DNA of 20,449 bases, taken from contig DATLOJ010000067.1 in assembly GCA_035536315.1 (NCBI GenBank), positions 1 through 20,449 of the forward strand. Reading direction: 5' to 3'. The stretch is from DATLOJ01 sp035536315 (GTDB lineage Bacteria; Actinomycetota; CADDZG01; JAHWKV01). Of the stretch, positions 5,430 to 12,565 are shown piece after piece. A model generated the notes under the pieces. That model was not told where the DNA came from. It saw only the letters and a list, made by a program, of their open reading frames with translations, and made no database searches. The position numbers were made by a program, and so were the translations under genes. Numbering within the stretch: position 1 is the first letter of the stretch; each line of letters starts with the position of its first letter.

Positions 5430-6173
5430 ATGTCCAACCAGAGCGACCTTGCTGTTCTGCTTCAAGACGCCAGGGTCGCAGAGGCGATGGATATTCCAAA
5501 CACCTCCGGCCTTCGAAGCCGGATAGGCATGCGTAACTACCTGCGCATCGCGGGCGAAGTCAGCGCCGGCAGCAGCGGTTTGATCCTCGATTGGGGAGCC
5601 GGATACGGGCAGATGGCTTGGCTCCTCGAGCGCCGGGGGATGAAGGCAATTTGCTACGACGTCGGGCCCCCAACGATTGATCCACTCTTGCAGAGCAGTC
5701 AGGGCCTCCGCCGGGTTGCTGGGAGTCATCCAGTCGATCTTCCATTTCGCTCGGGGGTATTCGACGCTGCCCTGTCATGCGGAGTCTTGGAGCACGTTCC
5801 GGAGCCCGAGGCTTCGCTGCATGAGCTATTTCGCGTGCTTCGGCCTGGCGGACGCCTTTTCATTTACAACCTTCCGCAAAAGCGTTCATACAAAGAGCTG
5901 GTGATCCGAAAGCTGAAGCTCGGTTACGCGCACGAGAACACATTTACGGTCGCGTCGACCACGGCATTGCTGAAGCGGCATGGCTTTCGAGTTTTGCGAT
6001 CGCGTCGCGGTGGCTTCCTACCGCACAGCCTCACGGGAATTCCTCAGAGAGTTAAGTCGGCCTACAACTCCGTCTGGCCGGCGGCGTATCTAGCGGACAG
6101 GGGCCTGGCCTCTGTCCCCTTGCTCAACAGAATTGCTGAGGCTGTGGAGATCGTGGCGGAGAGGCCCGGGTAG
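5430..6173 (+). CDS. Class I SAM-dependent methyltransferase (Methyltransf_11 type), 247 aa
   Basis: Motif I is LILDWGAGYG (51-60), where the usual GxGxG loop binds S-adenosylmethionine. An acidic residue after the second strand (YDVG, Asp77) would bind the ribose. Motif post-II/III follows (DLPFRSGVFDAALSCGVLEH) with the typical VLEHV and HELFRVLRPGGRLFIYN. These match UbiE/Methyltransf_11-like small-molecule methyltransferases; the substrate is not visible. ATG 5430 is chosen because the upstream GTG at 5388 lies inside the SRP RNA. No good Shine-Dalgarno is seen. The C-terminal 80 residues (about 170-247) are basic and have no recognised motif. The gene converges on the tandem hotdog gene with a 12-bp gap and no terminator. 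Confidence 0.82.
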   Translation: MSNQSDLAVLLQDARVAEAMDIPNTSGLRSRIGMRNYLRIAGEVSAGSSGLILDWGAGYGQMAWLLERRGMKAICYDVGPPTIDPLLQSSQGLRRVAGSHPVDLPFRSGVFDAALSCGVLEHVPEPEASLHELFRVLRPGGRLFIYNLPQKRSYKELVIRKLKLGYAHENTFTVASTTALLKRHGFRVLRSRRGGFLPHSLTGIPQRVKSAYNSVWPAAYLADRGLASVPLLNRIAEAVEIVAERPG

Positions 6174-6185
6174 CAGTCAGAACCT

Positions 6186-7280
6186 CTAGCGCGGCCTGCC
6201 ATCGACTTCATCGTGCTCCACCGGCTCGTCTGCGTTCCAAGCACGGTCGGGCAGAATCAAGCATGAGCACGTCGCTACTGCCACGGTCTTGCCGTCTTCG
6301 TTGGTTATGTCGCAATGTGCCACCGCCATGCTCCGGCCCCTGTGCGCGATGGTCCCGTGGCCCGTAAGCAACCTGCTGTCCGGCATTACGGGCCGGAGAA
6401 AGTTCACCTTGAGATCGAGAGGTGAGTAGACGGTCCTTTTCGGAATTGTCGTCTGAACGGCCAGCGCGAGGGTGAGGTCCCCCAGGTACCCGAGCGCCCC
6501 GCCGTATGTGGTCATTGCCGGACTCGCAAGCCATCCCGAAGCGGGCATCGTCACTTCGACCTTGCCTTCCTCTGCGCGTGCGATCTGAGTTCCCAGCAGA
6601 TGGCTGACGGGAGGTCTTGGGAGCTCCCCGGCGATGTGGGCCTGCATGACCTCCAGGCCGCTCATCGTGTCCCATGCTTCCTGCGGAGTCTCTGCGCCTT
6701 CATGTGGCCTCTCCCAGGGATGCGGTGATTCGTACTGCGGCTCGACGAAGGGCTCCGAGCAGTCGAGGGGATCCGGCGGTGGCGACAAAAGCTGATTGAT
6801 GAAACATCGGGTTGTTCCGTGGGCAAGCAACCGGCCCTGGTTGTCCTCGATGGTGCACTCGGCAAGTCCAAGAGATTTTCCAGCGTGGATGAGGCGTGCC
6901 CTGCCGATCAAAGTCCCACTGGCAGGCATGGCCGGACGAAGAAAGTTCATGCTGAGGTCGGATGTGGCCAATATCGCCCCCGGAGGAAGGATTGTCACCA
7001 CCGCCCCTCCGAGTGGAGCGTCTGCAAGCCAGGCAAGGGTTCCCCATGAGAAATATCCGGACGGTGTGAGCCACCACGGGGACGCCGGCATCGTGAAGGT
7101 ACAGGTCCCGTACCCCGCCTCGGTGGGACGAAGGCCCGTCAGATAATGGATCGGGGGCGGTGGGAGTTGCCGCTGGATGGCAGCCTTCATCCTGTCGAGG
7201 CCGTTCATGCCCAGGACCTCAATGTCCGCGAAGCTTCCCCGGACTTCTTCCTGGCTGATGTCCTGAAAGGTTGTCGCCAT
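6186..7280 (-). CDS. Tandem hotdog-fold (PaaI/DUF4442-like) putative thioesterase, 364 aa
   Basis: Two homologous hotdog domains lie in one chain. Repeat 1 begins MNGLDRMKAAIQRQLPPPP and contains LADAPLGGAV and DLSMNFLRPAMP. Repeat 2 begins MSGLEVMQAHIAGELPRPP and contains LGDLTLALAV and DLKVNFLRPVMP. The shared DLxxNFLRPxMP and the following strands (GRARLIHAGKSLGLAECTI, GHGTIAHRGRSMAVAHCDI) are typical of PaaI-like acyl-CoA thioesterases. Both repeats keep the Asp of the central helix, but the preceding HGG motif is lost or altered (FSWG; TYGG), so catalysis is uncertain. A single-chain double hotdog would mimic the usual dimer. The start is uncertain: ATG 7280 is favoured because a TATGCT -10 ends 7 nt upstream; ATG 7292 and ATG 7211 are alternatives. 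It is divergent from dnaX. Confidence 0.78.
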   Translation of the reverse strand: MATTFQDISQEEVRGSFADIEVLGMNGLDRMKAAIQRQLPPPPIHYLTGLRPTEAGYGTCTFTMPASPWWLTPSGYFSWGTLAWLADAPLGGAVVTILPPGAILATSDLSMNFLRPAMPASGTLIGRARLIHAGKSLGLAECTIEDNQGRLLAHGTTRCFINQLLSPPPDPLDCSEPFVEPQYESPHPWERPHEGAETPQEAWDTMSGLEVMQAHIAGELPRPPVSHLLGTQIARAEEGKVEVTMPASGWLASPAMTTYGGALGYLGDLTLALAVQTTIPKRTVYSPLDLKVNFLRPVMPDSRLLTGHGTIAHRGRSMAVAHCDITNEDGKTVAVATCSCLILPDRAWNADEPVEHDEVDGRPR

Positions 7281-7287
7281 TGCCCCC

Positions 7288-7293
7288 AGCATA
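7288..7293 (-). promoter_or_regulatory. -10 element for a leaderless hotdog-gene transcript
   Basis: Minus-strand TATGCT is followed after 7 nt (GGGGGCA) by ATG 7280, so transcription would start at or next to the start codon. The same hexamer is found before dnaX (7338-7343) and the lipoprotein gene (17133-17138). Confidence 0.4.
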
Positions 7294-7308
7294 ACTAGCG
7301 GATGCCAG

Positions 7309-7336
7309 CGCGGGCCTAAGGCGTCGTAGGCCCGCG
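7309..7336. promoter_or_regulatory. Perfect 10-bp dyad between divergent promoters (candidate operator)
   Basis: CGCGGGCCTA (7309-7318) and TAGGCCCGCG (7327-7336) are exact inverted repeats separated by 8 bp. The dyad covers the -35/spacer area of the dnaX promoter and lies upstream of the -10 of the divergent hotdog gene. It could bind a dimeric regulator or, if transcribed, form a hairpin. No T-run follows on either strand, which argues against a terminator. Confidence 0.5.
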
Positions 7337-7337
7337 G

Positions 7338-7343
7338 TATGCT
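7338..7343 (+). promoter_or_regulatory. -10 element for a leaderless dnaX transcript
   Basis: TATGCT is followed after 8 nt by the dnaX ATG at 7352, and there is no Shine-Dalgarno in the intervening CGCCGGCG. No convincing -35 hexamer is seen. Confidence 0.4.
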
Positions 7344-7351
7344 CGCCGGCG

Positions 7352-9166
7352 ATGGCTCACGTCTCTCTTTACCGAAAATACCGGCCTCAAAAGTTCGCGG
7401 ACATCCTGGGGCAGGACCACGTTACGCGAACCCTTCAGAACGCCGTCGTCGAGAAGAGAGTCGCCCACGCATTCTTGTTCAGCGGCCCCCGGGGGACCGG
7501 GAAAACCTCGACAGCTCGTCTCCTTGCCAAGACCCTCAACTGCGCTTCTGGGGGGCCGGAGCCGGATAGCACCTGCGACAGCTGCATCGAGATCAGTCAG
7601 GGGATCTCCCTCGATGTCGTTGAGATCGATGCCGCCTCTCACGGCTCCGTCGACGATGCCAGAGACCTTCGGGAGAAGGTGGCCTACGCCTCGGTGGGGG
7701 GCAGGTGGAAGGTGTACATCATCGACGAGTGCCACATGCTCTCTCCGGCTGCTAACAACGCCCTCCTGAAGGTCCTGGAGGAGCCGCCCGAACATGTCGT
7801 GTTCATCTTTGCGACGACCGAGCCACACAAAGTTCTCCAGACGCTACTCGACCGTTGCCAGAGGTACGAGTTCCGCGCTATCGGAGCGAATGATGTCGCT
7901 GAGCTCGTCGCCAAGGTTTCCAAGGGCGAAGGAATCGAGATGGACGAAGACGCCATCTCCCTCATCGGAGCTCGTGCGGGTGGTTCTGGGCGTGACGCTC
8001 TAACGCTCCTCGAGCAGCTGGCTTCGTTCGCCGGAAACAAGATTGGCCTGGATGACGTTGCCCGCCTCTTGGGTTCTGTCCCAGAGGACATCTTGTTCGA
8101 AGTCACGGACCTCATCTCCGAACGAGACGCAGCAGCCGTATTCAGCTTTTCGGACCGCCTCGTCAGATCTGGATCGGACATTCGGGAGTTTGTCCGCGCT
8201 CTTGTCGACCATCTGCGAGGGCTGTTTCTCCTGCTGAACGCGACTGCGCCGGAGGAGATTCTCGAGGTAACCGACGAGCAGCTCGAGAGGCTGCGCGCGC
8301 AAGCAAATCGCTTCGACTCCACAGAAGTTCTTCGGCTCATCGACCTTGCCTCGGAGATTCACGTGCAGCTCCGTCAAGCGGCCGACGCCCGGCTATCCCT
8401 CGAAGTGGGGCTTGCGCGGATGGCCCGGCCGGAGCTTCACGCGACGCAGGCCTCGTTGCTGTCGCGGATCGAGCGCCTCGAACGACTTGCCGGTATCGGA
8501 GACACAGGGGAGGGTGTCGCGCCACAAGCAGCCCGGCCCCCGGCCCCCGCACCGAGCAAGCCGCAGGGGGCGGCGGAGCGAAAAGCTCCGAAAGTCACAC
8601 CTGCGCCTCCGGCCGAACCACAGCAGCGGAGGGGCTCCGCATCGCGTCCGGTCCCGGCCACTCCGGTCAAGAACGTTGCTCAGGTAAAGACGGCCCCACG
8701 GGCCGTCTCAGCTCCTGCCCCCGAGGAGACCGGCGACTTGCCGGTCGAAGAGCCCGCCTTCACCGGGGAGATCGACATCGAGAAGATCTCCCGGGCCTGG
8801 CCGATCATTCTCGAAAAGGTGAAGCGCCGGAAAATCTCTTTTCAAGCATTGCTTCTTCCCGCCTCACCCGTCTCCTGGTCCGGTAACGAGCTCGTACTCG
8901 AGTTTGGCCCGCGGAGCCGCTTCCATAAGGACAAGGTCGCCGAACCTGCGCAGCACGCTCCGCTGGTTGAGGCGTTCGAGGAGGTCTTCGGAGTAAGGCC
9001 CGCGATCAAGTGTGTCCTGGGGGAGGAGGCATCTTCGGCTTCAGCTCCCATCGATGAGGCTGCCGCGACCGAAGGCTCCGAGACCGTCGACAGCGATGAC
9101 GGCGACGACGCAGTATCGGCGTTGCTCAAGTCGTTTCCCGAAGCCGAGGTAGTCGAGGAAAGCTGA
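7352..9166 (+). CDS. dnaX: DNA polymerase III subunit tau (clamp loader)
   Basis: DnaX is the ATPase of the replicative clamp loader, which opens and loads the beta sliding clamp with HolA/HolB-type subunits. Visible motifs are: N-terminal SLYRKYRPQKF; Walker A GPRGTGKT (45-52); a zinc module with Cys64, Cys75 and Cys78; DExH-type Walker B DECH (125-128); sensor 1 FATTEP; and the arginine-finger region LLDRCQR (Arg168). The clamp-loader domain III follows to about 360. A Pro/Ala-rich linker (about 390-475) leads to a C-terminal domain (about 485-575) starting IDIEKISRAWPIILEKVK. At 604 residues this is full-length tau. I see no heptameric slippery site for a gamma form. The fourth zinc position, normally Cys, appears to be Asp72. 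It heads a block with ybaB and recR. Confidence 0.97.
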   Translation: MAHVSLYRKYRPQKFADILGQDHVTRTLQNAVVEKRVAHAFLFSGPRGTGKTSTARLLAKTLNCASGGPEPDSTCDSCIEISQGISLDVVEIDAASHGSVDDARDLREKVAYASVGGRWKVYIIDECHMLSPAANNALLKVLEEPPEHVVFIFATTEPHKVLQTLLDRCQRYEFRAIGANDVAELVAKVSKGEGIEMDEDAISLIGARAGGSGRDALTLLEQLASFAGNKIGLDDVARLLGSVPEDILFEVTDLISERDAAAVFSFSDRLVRSGSDIREFVRALVDHLRGLFLLLNATAPEEILEVTDEQLERLRAQANRFDSTEVLRLIDLASEIHVQLRQAADARLSLEVGLARMARPELHATQASLLSRIERLERLAGIGDTGEGVAPQAARPPAPAPSKPQGAAERKAPKVTPAPPAEPQQRRGSASRPVPATPVKNVAQVKTAPRAVSAPAPEETGDLPVEEPAFTGEIDIEKISRAWPIILEKVKRRKISFQALLLPASPVSWSGNELVLEFGPRSRFHKDKVAEPAQHAPLVEAFEEVFGVRPAIKCVLGEEASSASAPIDEAAATEGSETVDSDDGDDAVSALLKSFPEAEVVEES

Positions 9167-9251
9167 CCCGCACCGGATTCGATGAGCGCCTAAGCTCTGC
9201 GAGACTCTCTCTTAATCAACACCAGCTGGAGGCGTTCAAAGGGGTGTGGCT

Positions 9252-9557
9252 ATGGACATGAACAAGATGATGAAGCAGGTCGCCAAAATGCAGGCCGAGC
9301 TTGCCAAGGCGCAGGAAGAGCTGGCCGAGGAGGAGATCGAGGGCACCGCGGGCGGAGGCATCGTCAAGGTCAAAGTGTCGGGGGGCGGCGAGTTCCTCTC
9401 GGTGAGCATCCAGCCGTCGGCCATCGACCCGGACGACCCCAGCCTCCTCGAGGATCTCGTGCTTGCTGCCATCAACGACGCGCAGCGCGAGCAACAGGCT
9501 CTTATGCAGGAACGCCTCGGCCCCCTTACCGGCGGCCTCGGCATCCCGGGCCTGTAA
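9252..9557 (+). CDS. ybaB: YbaB/EbfC-family nucleoid-associated protein, 101 aa
   Basis: YbaB proteins are small DNA-binding dimers often encoded between dnaX and recR, exactly as here. The sequence starts MDMNKMMKQVAKMQAELAKA, a helix rich in Met, Lys and Gln. A long acidic helix follows (EELAEEEIEGTAGGG), then the core strands (IVKVKVSGGGEFLSVSI, where the family has VxVxxNGxxxLxxIxI) and the C-terminal helix (LEDLVLAAINDAQREQ). ATG 9252 is chosen because AAAGGGG lies 7 nt upstream; GTG 9246 and ATG 9258 are alternatives. The gap to dnaX (9167-9251) shows no clear promoter. Its length matches the family. Confidence 0.93.
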   Translation: MDMNKMMKQVAKMQAELAKAQEELAEEEIEGTAGGGIVKVKVSGGGEFLSVSIQPSAIDPDDPSLLEDLVLAAINDAQREQQALMQERLGPLTGGLGIPGL

Positions 9558-9576
9558 AGCTCTCCAGCTGTAGCTG

Positions 9577-10179
9577 ATGCTTGCCGGCCCCGTTCAGGAC
9601 CTTGTGGATGAGCTCGCCCGGCTTCCAGGAATAGGGCCGAAGACAGCGCAGCGCCTGGCGTTCCATTTGATGAAGATCGAAGAGCTCGACGCAAAAAGGC
9701 TCGCCGAAGCGATCGTCAAGATGAAGGACTCGGTGAGGTTTTGTTCGCGCTGCTTCAACTTCTCCACCGAGGACGTTTGCGATTACTGCACCGATCCCAG
9801 ACGTGACGGCACGATCATCTGTGTGGTCGAGGAGGCTCCGGACATCGAGTCGGTGGAGAAAACAGGGGAGTTCAAAGGCCGGTACCACGTACTCGGCGGA
9901 TCGATCTCGCCTATCGACGGCATTGGGCCCGATCAGCTCCACATCAGCGAACTCGTGAGCCGCATCGAGCCGGAGGGCATTAAGGAAGTAATCGTTGCAA
10001 CTAACCCGAACGTAGAAGGAGAAGTAACGGCGATGTACATCGGCCGTCTGATTGCTCCCCTTGGAGTCAAAGTGACACAGATCGCGCGAGGCCTTCCGGT
10101 TGGAGGAGATCTCGAGTACGCGGATGAGGTGACTCTTGGCCGTGCGCTCGAGGGCCGGCGAGAAATGGGCTCGGCATGA
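9577..10179 (+). CDS. recR: Recombination mediator RecR
   Basis: RecR acts with RecF/RecO to load RecA on gapped single-stranded DNA. The 200-residue product has the expected order. A helix-hairpin-helix lies near the N-terminus (ELARLPGIGPKTAQRLAFHL). A four-cysteine zinc finger uses Cys56, Cys59, Cys68 and Cys71 (FCSRCF...CDYC). A Toprim domain from about 79 contains ICVVEEAPDIESVEKT and the acidic TNPNVEGEVTAMY segment. The C-terminal part reads IARGLPVGGDLEYADEVTLGRAL, as in other RecR proteins. ATG 9577 gives the typical beginning GPVQDLVDELARLPG. There is no clear Shine-Dalgarno. It follows ybaB after 19 nt and overlaps lysC by 4 nt (ATGA), implying coupled translation. Confidence 0.97.
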   Translation: MLAGPVQDLVDELARLPGIGPKTAQRLAFHLMKIEELDAKRLAEAIVKMKDSVRFCSRCFNFSTEDVCDYCTDPRRDGTIICVVEEAPDIESVEKTGEFKGRYHVLGGSISPIDGIGPDQLHISELVSRIEPEGIKEVIVATNPNVEGEVTAMYIGRLIAPLGVKVTQIARGLPVGGDLEYADEVTLGRALEGRREMGSA

Positions 10180-11462
10180 ACCAGCGGGCCGGGGTGGAAG
10201 AGCAGCAGGCGAGCACGGTCGTTCAGAAGTACGGCGGCTCCTCAGTTGCCGACGCAGAGAAGATACGTAACGTCGCGAAGCGCGTCGCCGCTTCTGCTGA
10301 AGGCGGGAACCGGGTTGTTGTGGTCGTCTCAGCAATGGGTGATACGACCGACGACCTGACGAGTCTTGCTCTTCAGATCTCCCCCGTCCCACCCGCTCGC
10401 GAGCTTGACATGCTTTTGACCGCTGGGGAGAGGATCTCGGCGGCACTACTGTCCATGGCGCTCATCGAGATGGGTCACCCGGCCGTCAGCCTTACGGGTT
10501 CCCAGGCCGGCATCGTGACCGACACCAAGCACGGAAAGGCCCGCATCGTCGACATCCGCGCCAGTCGCATCGAGGAGGGCTTGTCCCAGGGCAACATCGT
10601 CATCGTCGCCGGATTCCAGGGCGTCTCGACGACTTTCGACGTAACAACGCTCGGCCGCGGCGGATCGGACACCACGGTCGTAGCGCTGGCCCACTCCCTG
10701 GGGGCCGAGCTGTGCGAGATCTACACCGACGTCGACGGCGTATATACAGCAGACCCGCGCATCGTTCCCAACGCGCGCAAGCTCCACGCCGTCTCTTACG
10801 AGGAGATGCTCGAGATGGCCGCGACAGGGGCCAAGGTGCTGGCGCTGCGCGCCGTCGAGTATGCGCGCAACTACGGAGTGGTCATTCATTGCCGGTCCTC
10901 TTTCACGGATGAGACGGGGACCTTTGTAAAAGGGGAAGATGAGCGAATGGAAAAGGCGGTTATCTCCGCGGTCACTCACGACACGTCCGAGGCTGTGGTG
11001 CGGATAAAGGGAGTTCCGGACAGGCCCGGCGTTGCTGCAGCAGTTTTCGGCGCGATTGCGGAAGAGGGGATCAACATCGACATGATCGTGCAGAACGTGT
11101 CCATGCAGGGGCACACCGATGTCACCTTCACAATGCCAAAGGACGATCTCAGCCGTTCGGCCGCCGTAATGGACAAGATCGTCGCGGATGTGGGGGCCGA
11201 GGGGTACAGCGCGGACGCTGAGATCGGCAAGGTATCCGTCATCGGTGCCGGGATGAAGACAAACCCTGGCGTTGCGGCCGCGATGTTCCAGTCGCTAGCG
11301 GAAGCCGGTATCAACATCGAAGTGATTTCAACCTCCGCCATTCGCATTTCATGCATCGTGCGCGGCGACGACGTCGAGCGCGCGGTCAAGGTGATTCACG
11401 ACCGCTTCGAGCTTCCCGAAGCAGCGCTGGAGCGTGAGCAGCATCCCGGCTCGCCCGGCTAA
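10176..11462 (+). CDS. lysC: Aspartate kinase
   Basis: It phosphorylates aspartate to 4-aspartyl phosphate, the first step towards lysine/diaminopimelate, threonine and methionine. The kinase domain shows KYGGSSVAD (18-26), VVVSAMGDTTD, the GFQGVSTTFDVTTLGRGGSDTT active-site loop and TDVDGVYTADPR. Two ACT domains follow (VVRIKGVPDRPGVAAAVFGA; VSVIGAGMKTNPGVAAAMFQ), each carrying the GVAA pattern that binds the inhibitor in lysine- or lysine/threonine-sensitive enzymes. At 428 residues it matches the actinobacterial type. Its ATG overlaps the recR stop. A GTG or ATG near residue 12 could also be argued from alignment, but ATG 10176 is the overlapping start. Met258 may be an internal start for a separate regulatory subunit. 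asd follows after 32 nt. Confidence 0.96.
   Translation: MNQRAGVEEQQASTVVQKYGGSSVADAEKIRNVAKRVAASAEGGNRVVVVVSAMGDTTDDLTSLALQISPVPPARELDMLLTAGERISAALLSMALIEMGHPAVSLTGSQAGIVTDTKHGKARIVDIRASRIEEGLSQGNIVIVAGFQGVSTTFDVTTLGRGGSDTTVVALAHSLGAELCEIYTDVDGVYTADPRIVPNARKLHAVSYEEMLEMAATGAKVLALRAVEYARNYGVVIHCRSSFTDETGTFVKGEDERMEKAVISAVTHDTSEAVVRIKGVPDRPGVAAAVFGAIAEEGINIDMIVQNVSMQGHTDVTFTMPKDDLSRSAAVMDKIVADVGAEGYSADAEIGKVSVIGAGMKTNPGVAAAMFQSLAEAGINIEVISTSAIRISCIVRGDDVERAVKVIHDRFELPEAALEREQHPGSPG
10931..10949 (+). promoter_or_regulatory. Candidate internal start of a LysC beta subunit
   Basis: Within lysC an AGGGGAAG sequence (10931-10938) precedes in-frame ATG 10947 (Met258), just before the ACT region. 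Initiation here would give a 171-residue regulatory subunit, close in size and position to the known overlapping beta subunit of Corynebacterium and Bacillus aspartate kinases. The 11-nt distance from AGGGG to the ATG is a little long. Confidence 0.45.
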
Positions 11463-11481
11463 GTGAGCACTCTCTCCCTGT

Positions 11482-11487
11482 TACTCT
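11482..11487 (+). promoter_or_regulatory. Possible -10 for a leaderless asd transcript
   Basis: TACTCT ends 7 nt before the asd ATG (11495) and no Shine-Dalgarno is visible in the lysC-asd gap. No -35 match is seen. It may supplement read-through from lysC. Confidence 0.3.
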
Positions 11488-11494
11488 GATTCGC

Positions 11495-12556
11495 ATGGCA
11501 CTTTCTTCCAAACCACGAGTTGCAGTCGTCGGCGCGACCGGCGCTGTCGGGCGCGTGCTGCTCGACCTACTCGTAGAGCGGAGCTTCCCCGCCGTCGAGG
11601 TGATAGCGGTAGCTTCTGCGAGGTCCGAGGGCCGGCTCCTGGAATTCGGCGACTCCAGCCTCACCGTTCGGGCTCTCGAAGACGATGTATTCGAAGGCGT
11701 CGACCTTGCGATTTTCGACACGCCCGACGAGATTGCGCTCGAATGGGTTCCCGTGGCCGTCGAACGCGGAGCCGTGGCCGTCGACAACTCAGCCGCCTGG
11801 CGTATGCACGACACAGTGCCGCTCGTAGTCCCGGAGATCAACGGTAACGACGCATTCGGCCACCAGGGAATCATTGCGTCTCCCAACTGCACCACGATCG
11901 GAGTGGTCATTCCCGCATCCGTCTTGAATCGCAGATGGGGCCTCGAGCGAATGGTCGTCTCCTCGTATCAGGCGACATCGGGAGCAGGCCAGCCCGGCGT
12001 GGAGGAACTGCGCGAGCAGGCGGCAAAGCTCTACGACTCACTCGAGGATCTGGGGGCCGGAAAAGCGGCTGATATCGCACCAGAGCCCAAGGTCTTTGCC
12101 GCACCTATTGCATTCAATGCGGTTCCTCTCATCGGCAGCGAACGTGACCTTGGATACACCTCTGAGGAGTGGAAGCTTCTTCACGAGTCGCGAAAGATCA
12201 TGGGAATGCCGGGCCTCGATGTCTCTGCGACGTGCGTGCGAGTTCCGACCGTCGTCGGCCACGGGGCTTCGGTCTTCGCCACCTTCGGCGAGAACGTGGA
12301 CCCAGATGAAGCAATCGAGTTGCTAAGAGGAGCAGAAGGCGTCGAGGTAAGCGACGTCCCAAACCCGCTGTCGGTTGCAGGACGCGATCCGGTCGTCGTT
12401 GGCAGAGTGCGTGCCCACCCCACAGATCCGCGGTCGCTGTGGTTCTTCTCGGTGTCGGACAACTTGCGCAAGGGGGCCGCCCTCAACGCCATACAAATCG
12501 CGGAACTGCTTCTTCGCGAGTCTGCTCGCGAGTCCCCATCAGTGGAGTCTTCCTAG
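11495..12556 (+). CDS. asd: Aspartate-semialdehyde dehydrogenase
   Basis: It reduces 4-aspartyl phosphate with NADPH to aspartate semialdehyde, the step after LysC and the branch point to diaminopimelate and homoserine. The N-terminal nucleotide-binding loop is GATGAVG (13-19). The catalytic cysteine is Cys132 in ASPNCTT. Gln159 lies in SSYQATSGAG. The substrate-binding/acid-base pair is Arg249 and His256 in CVRVPTVVGHGASV. At 353 residues it has normal family length. It lies 32 nt after lysC in the same direction, the usual lysC-asd pairing. No Shine-Dalgarno precedes ATG 11495. It converges on the ABC operon with a 9-bp gap and no terminator visible. Confidence 0.97.
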   Translation: MALSSKPRVAVVGATGAVGRVLLDLLVERSFPAVEVIAVASARSEGRLLEFGDSSLTVRALEDDVFEGVDLAIFDTPDEIALEWVPVAVERGAVAVDNSAAWRMHDTVPLVVPEINGNDAFGHQGIIASPNCTTIGVVIPASVLNRRWGLERMVVSSYQATSGAGQPGVEELREQAAKLYDSLEDLGAGKAADIAPEPKVFAAPIAFNAVPLIGSERDLGYTSEEWKLLHESRKIMGMPGLDVSATCVRVPTVVGHGASVFATFGENVDPDEAIELLRGAEGVEVSDVPNPLSVAGRDPVVVGRVRAHPTDPRSLWFFSVSDNLRKGAALNAIQIAELLLRESARESPSVESS

Positions 12557-12565
12557 CCTGATCCC

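Noticed and set aside
7196..7240. FADIEV-xG sequence shared between the hotdog N-terminus and the DNA just upstream of the CAP start
   Set aside because: The match is short, and one copy is not translated in the CAP model; probably coincidence.
7684..8340. 218-aa minus-strand Ser/Arg-rich frame opposite dnaX
   Set aside because: Its Ser/Arg-rich composition is typical of antisense to a GC-rich coding sequence; there is no ribosome site or motif.
8574..8600. Possible dnaX programmed frameshift: GGAGC-GAAAA-GCTCC stem-loop in the linker
   Set aside because: The A-run lies in the loop and does not make a heptameric slippery sequence in frame, and no suitable stop follows at a gamma-like position that I can support.
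9526..10446. 306-aa minus-strand frame opposite recR and lysC
   Set aside because: Both genes are unmistakable on the plus strand; the frame is a shadow of GC-rich codon usage.
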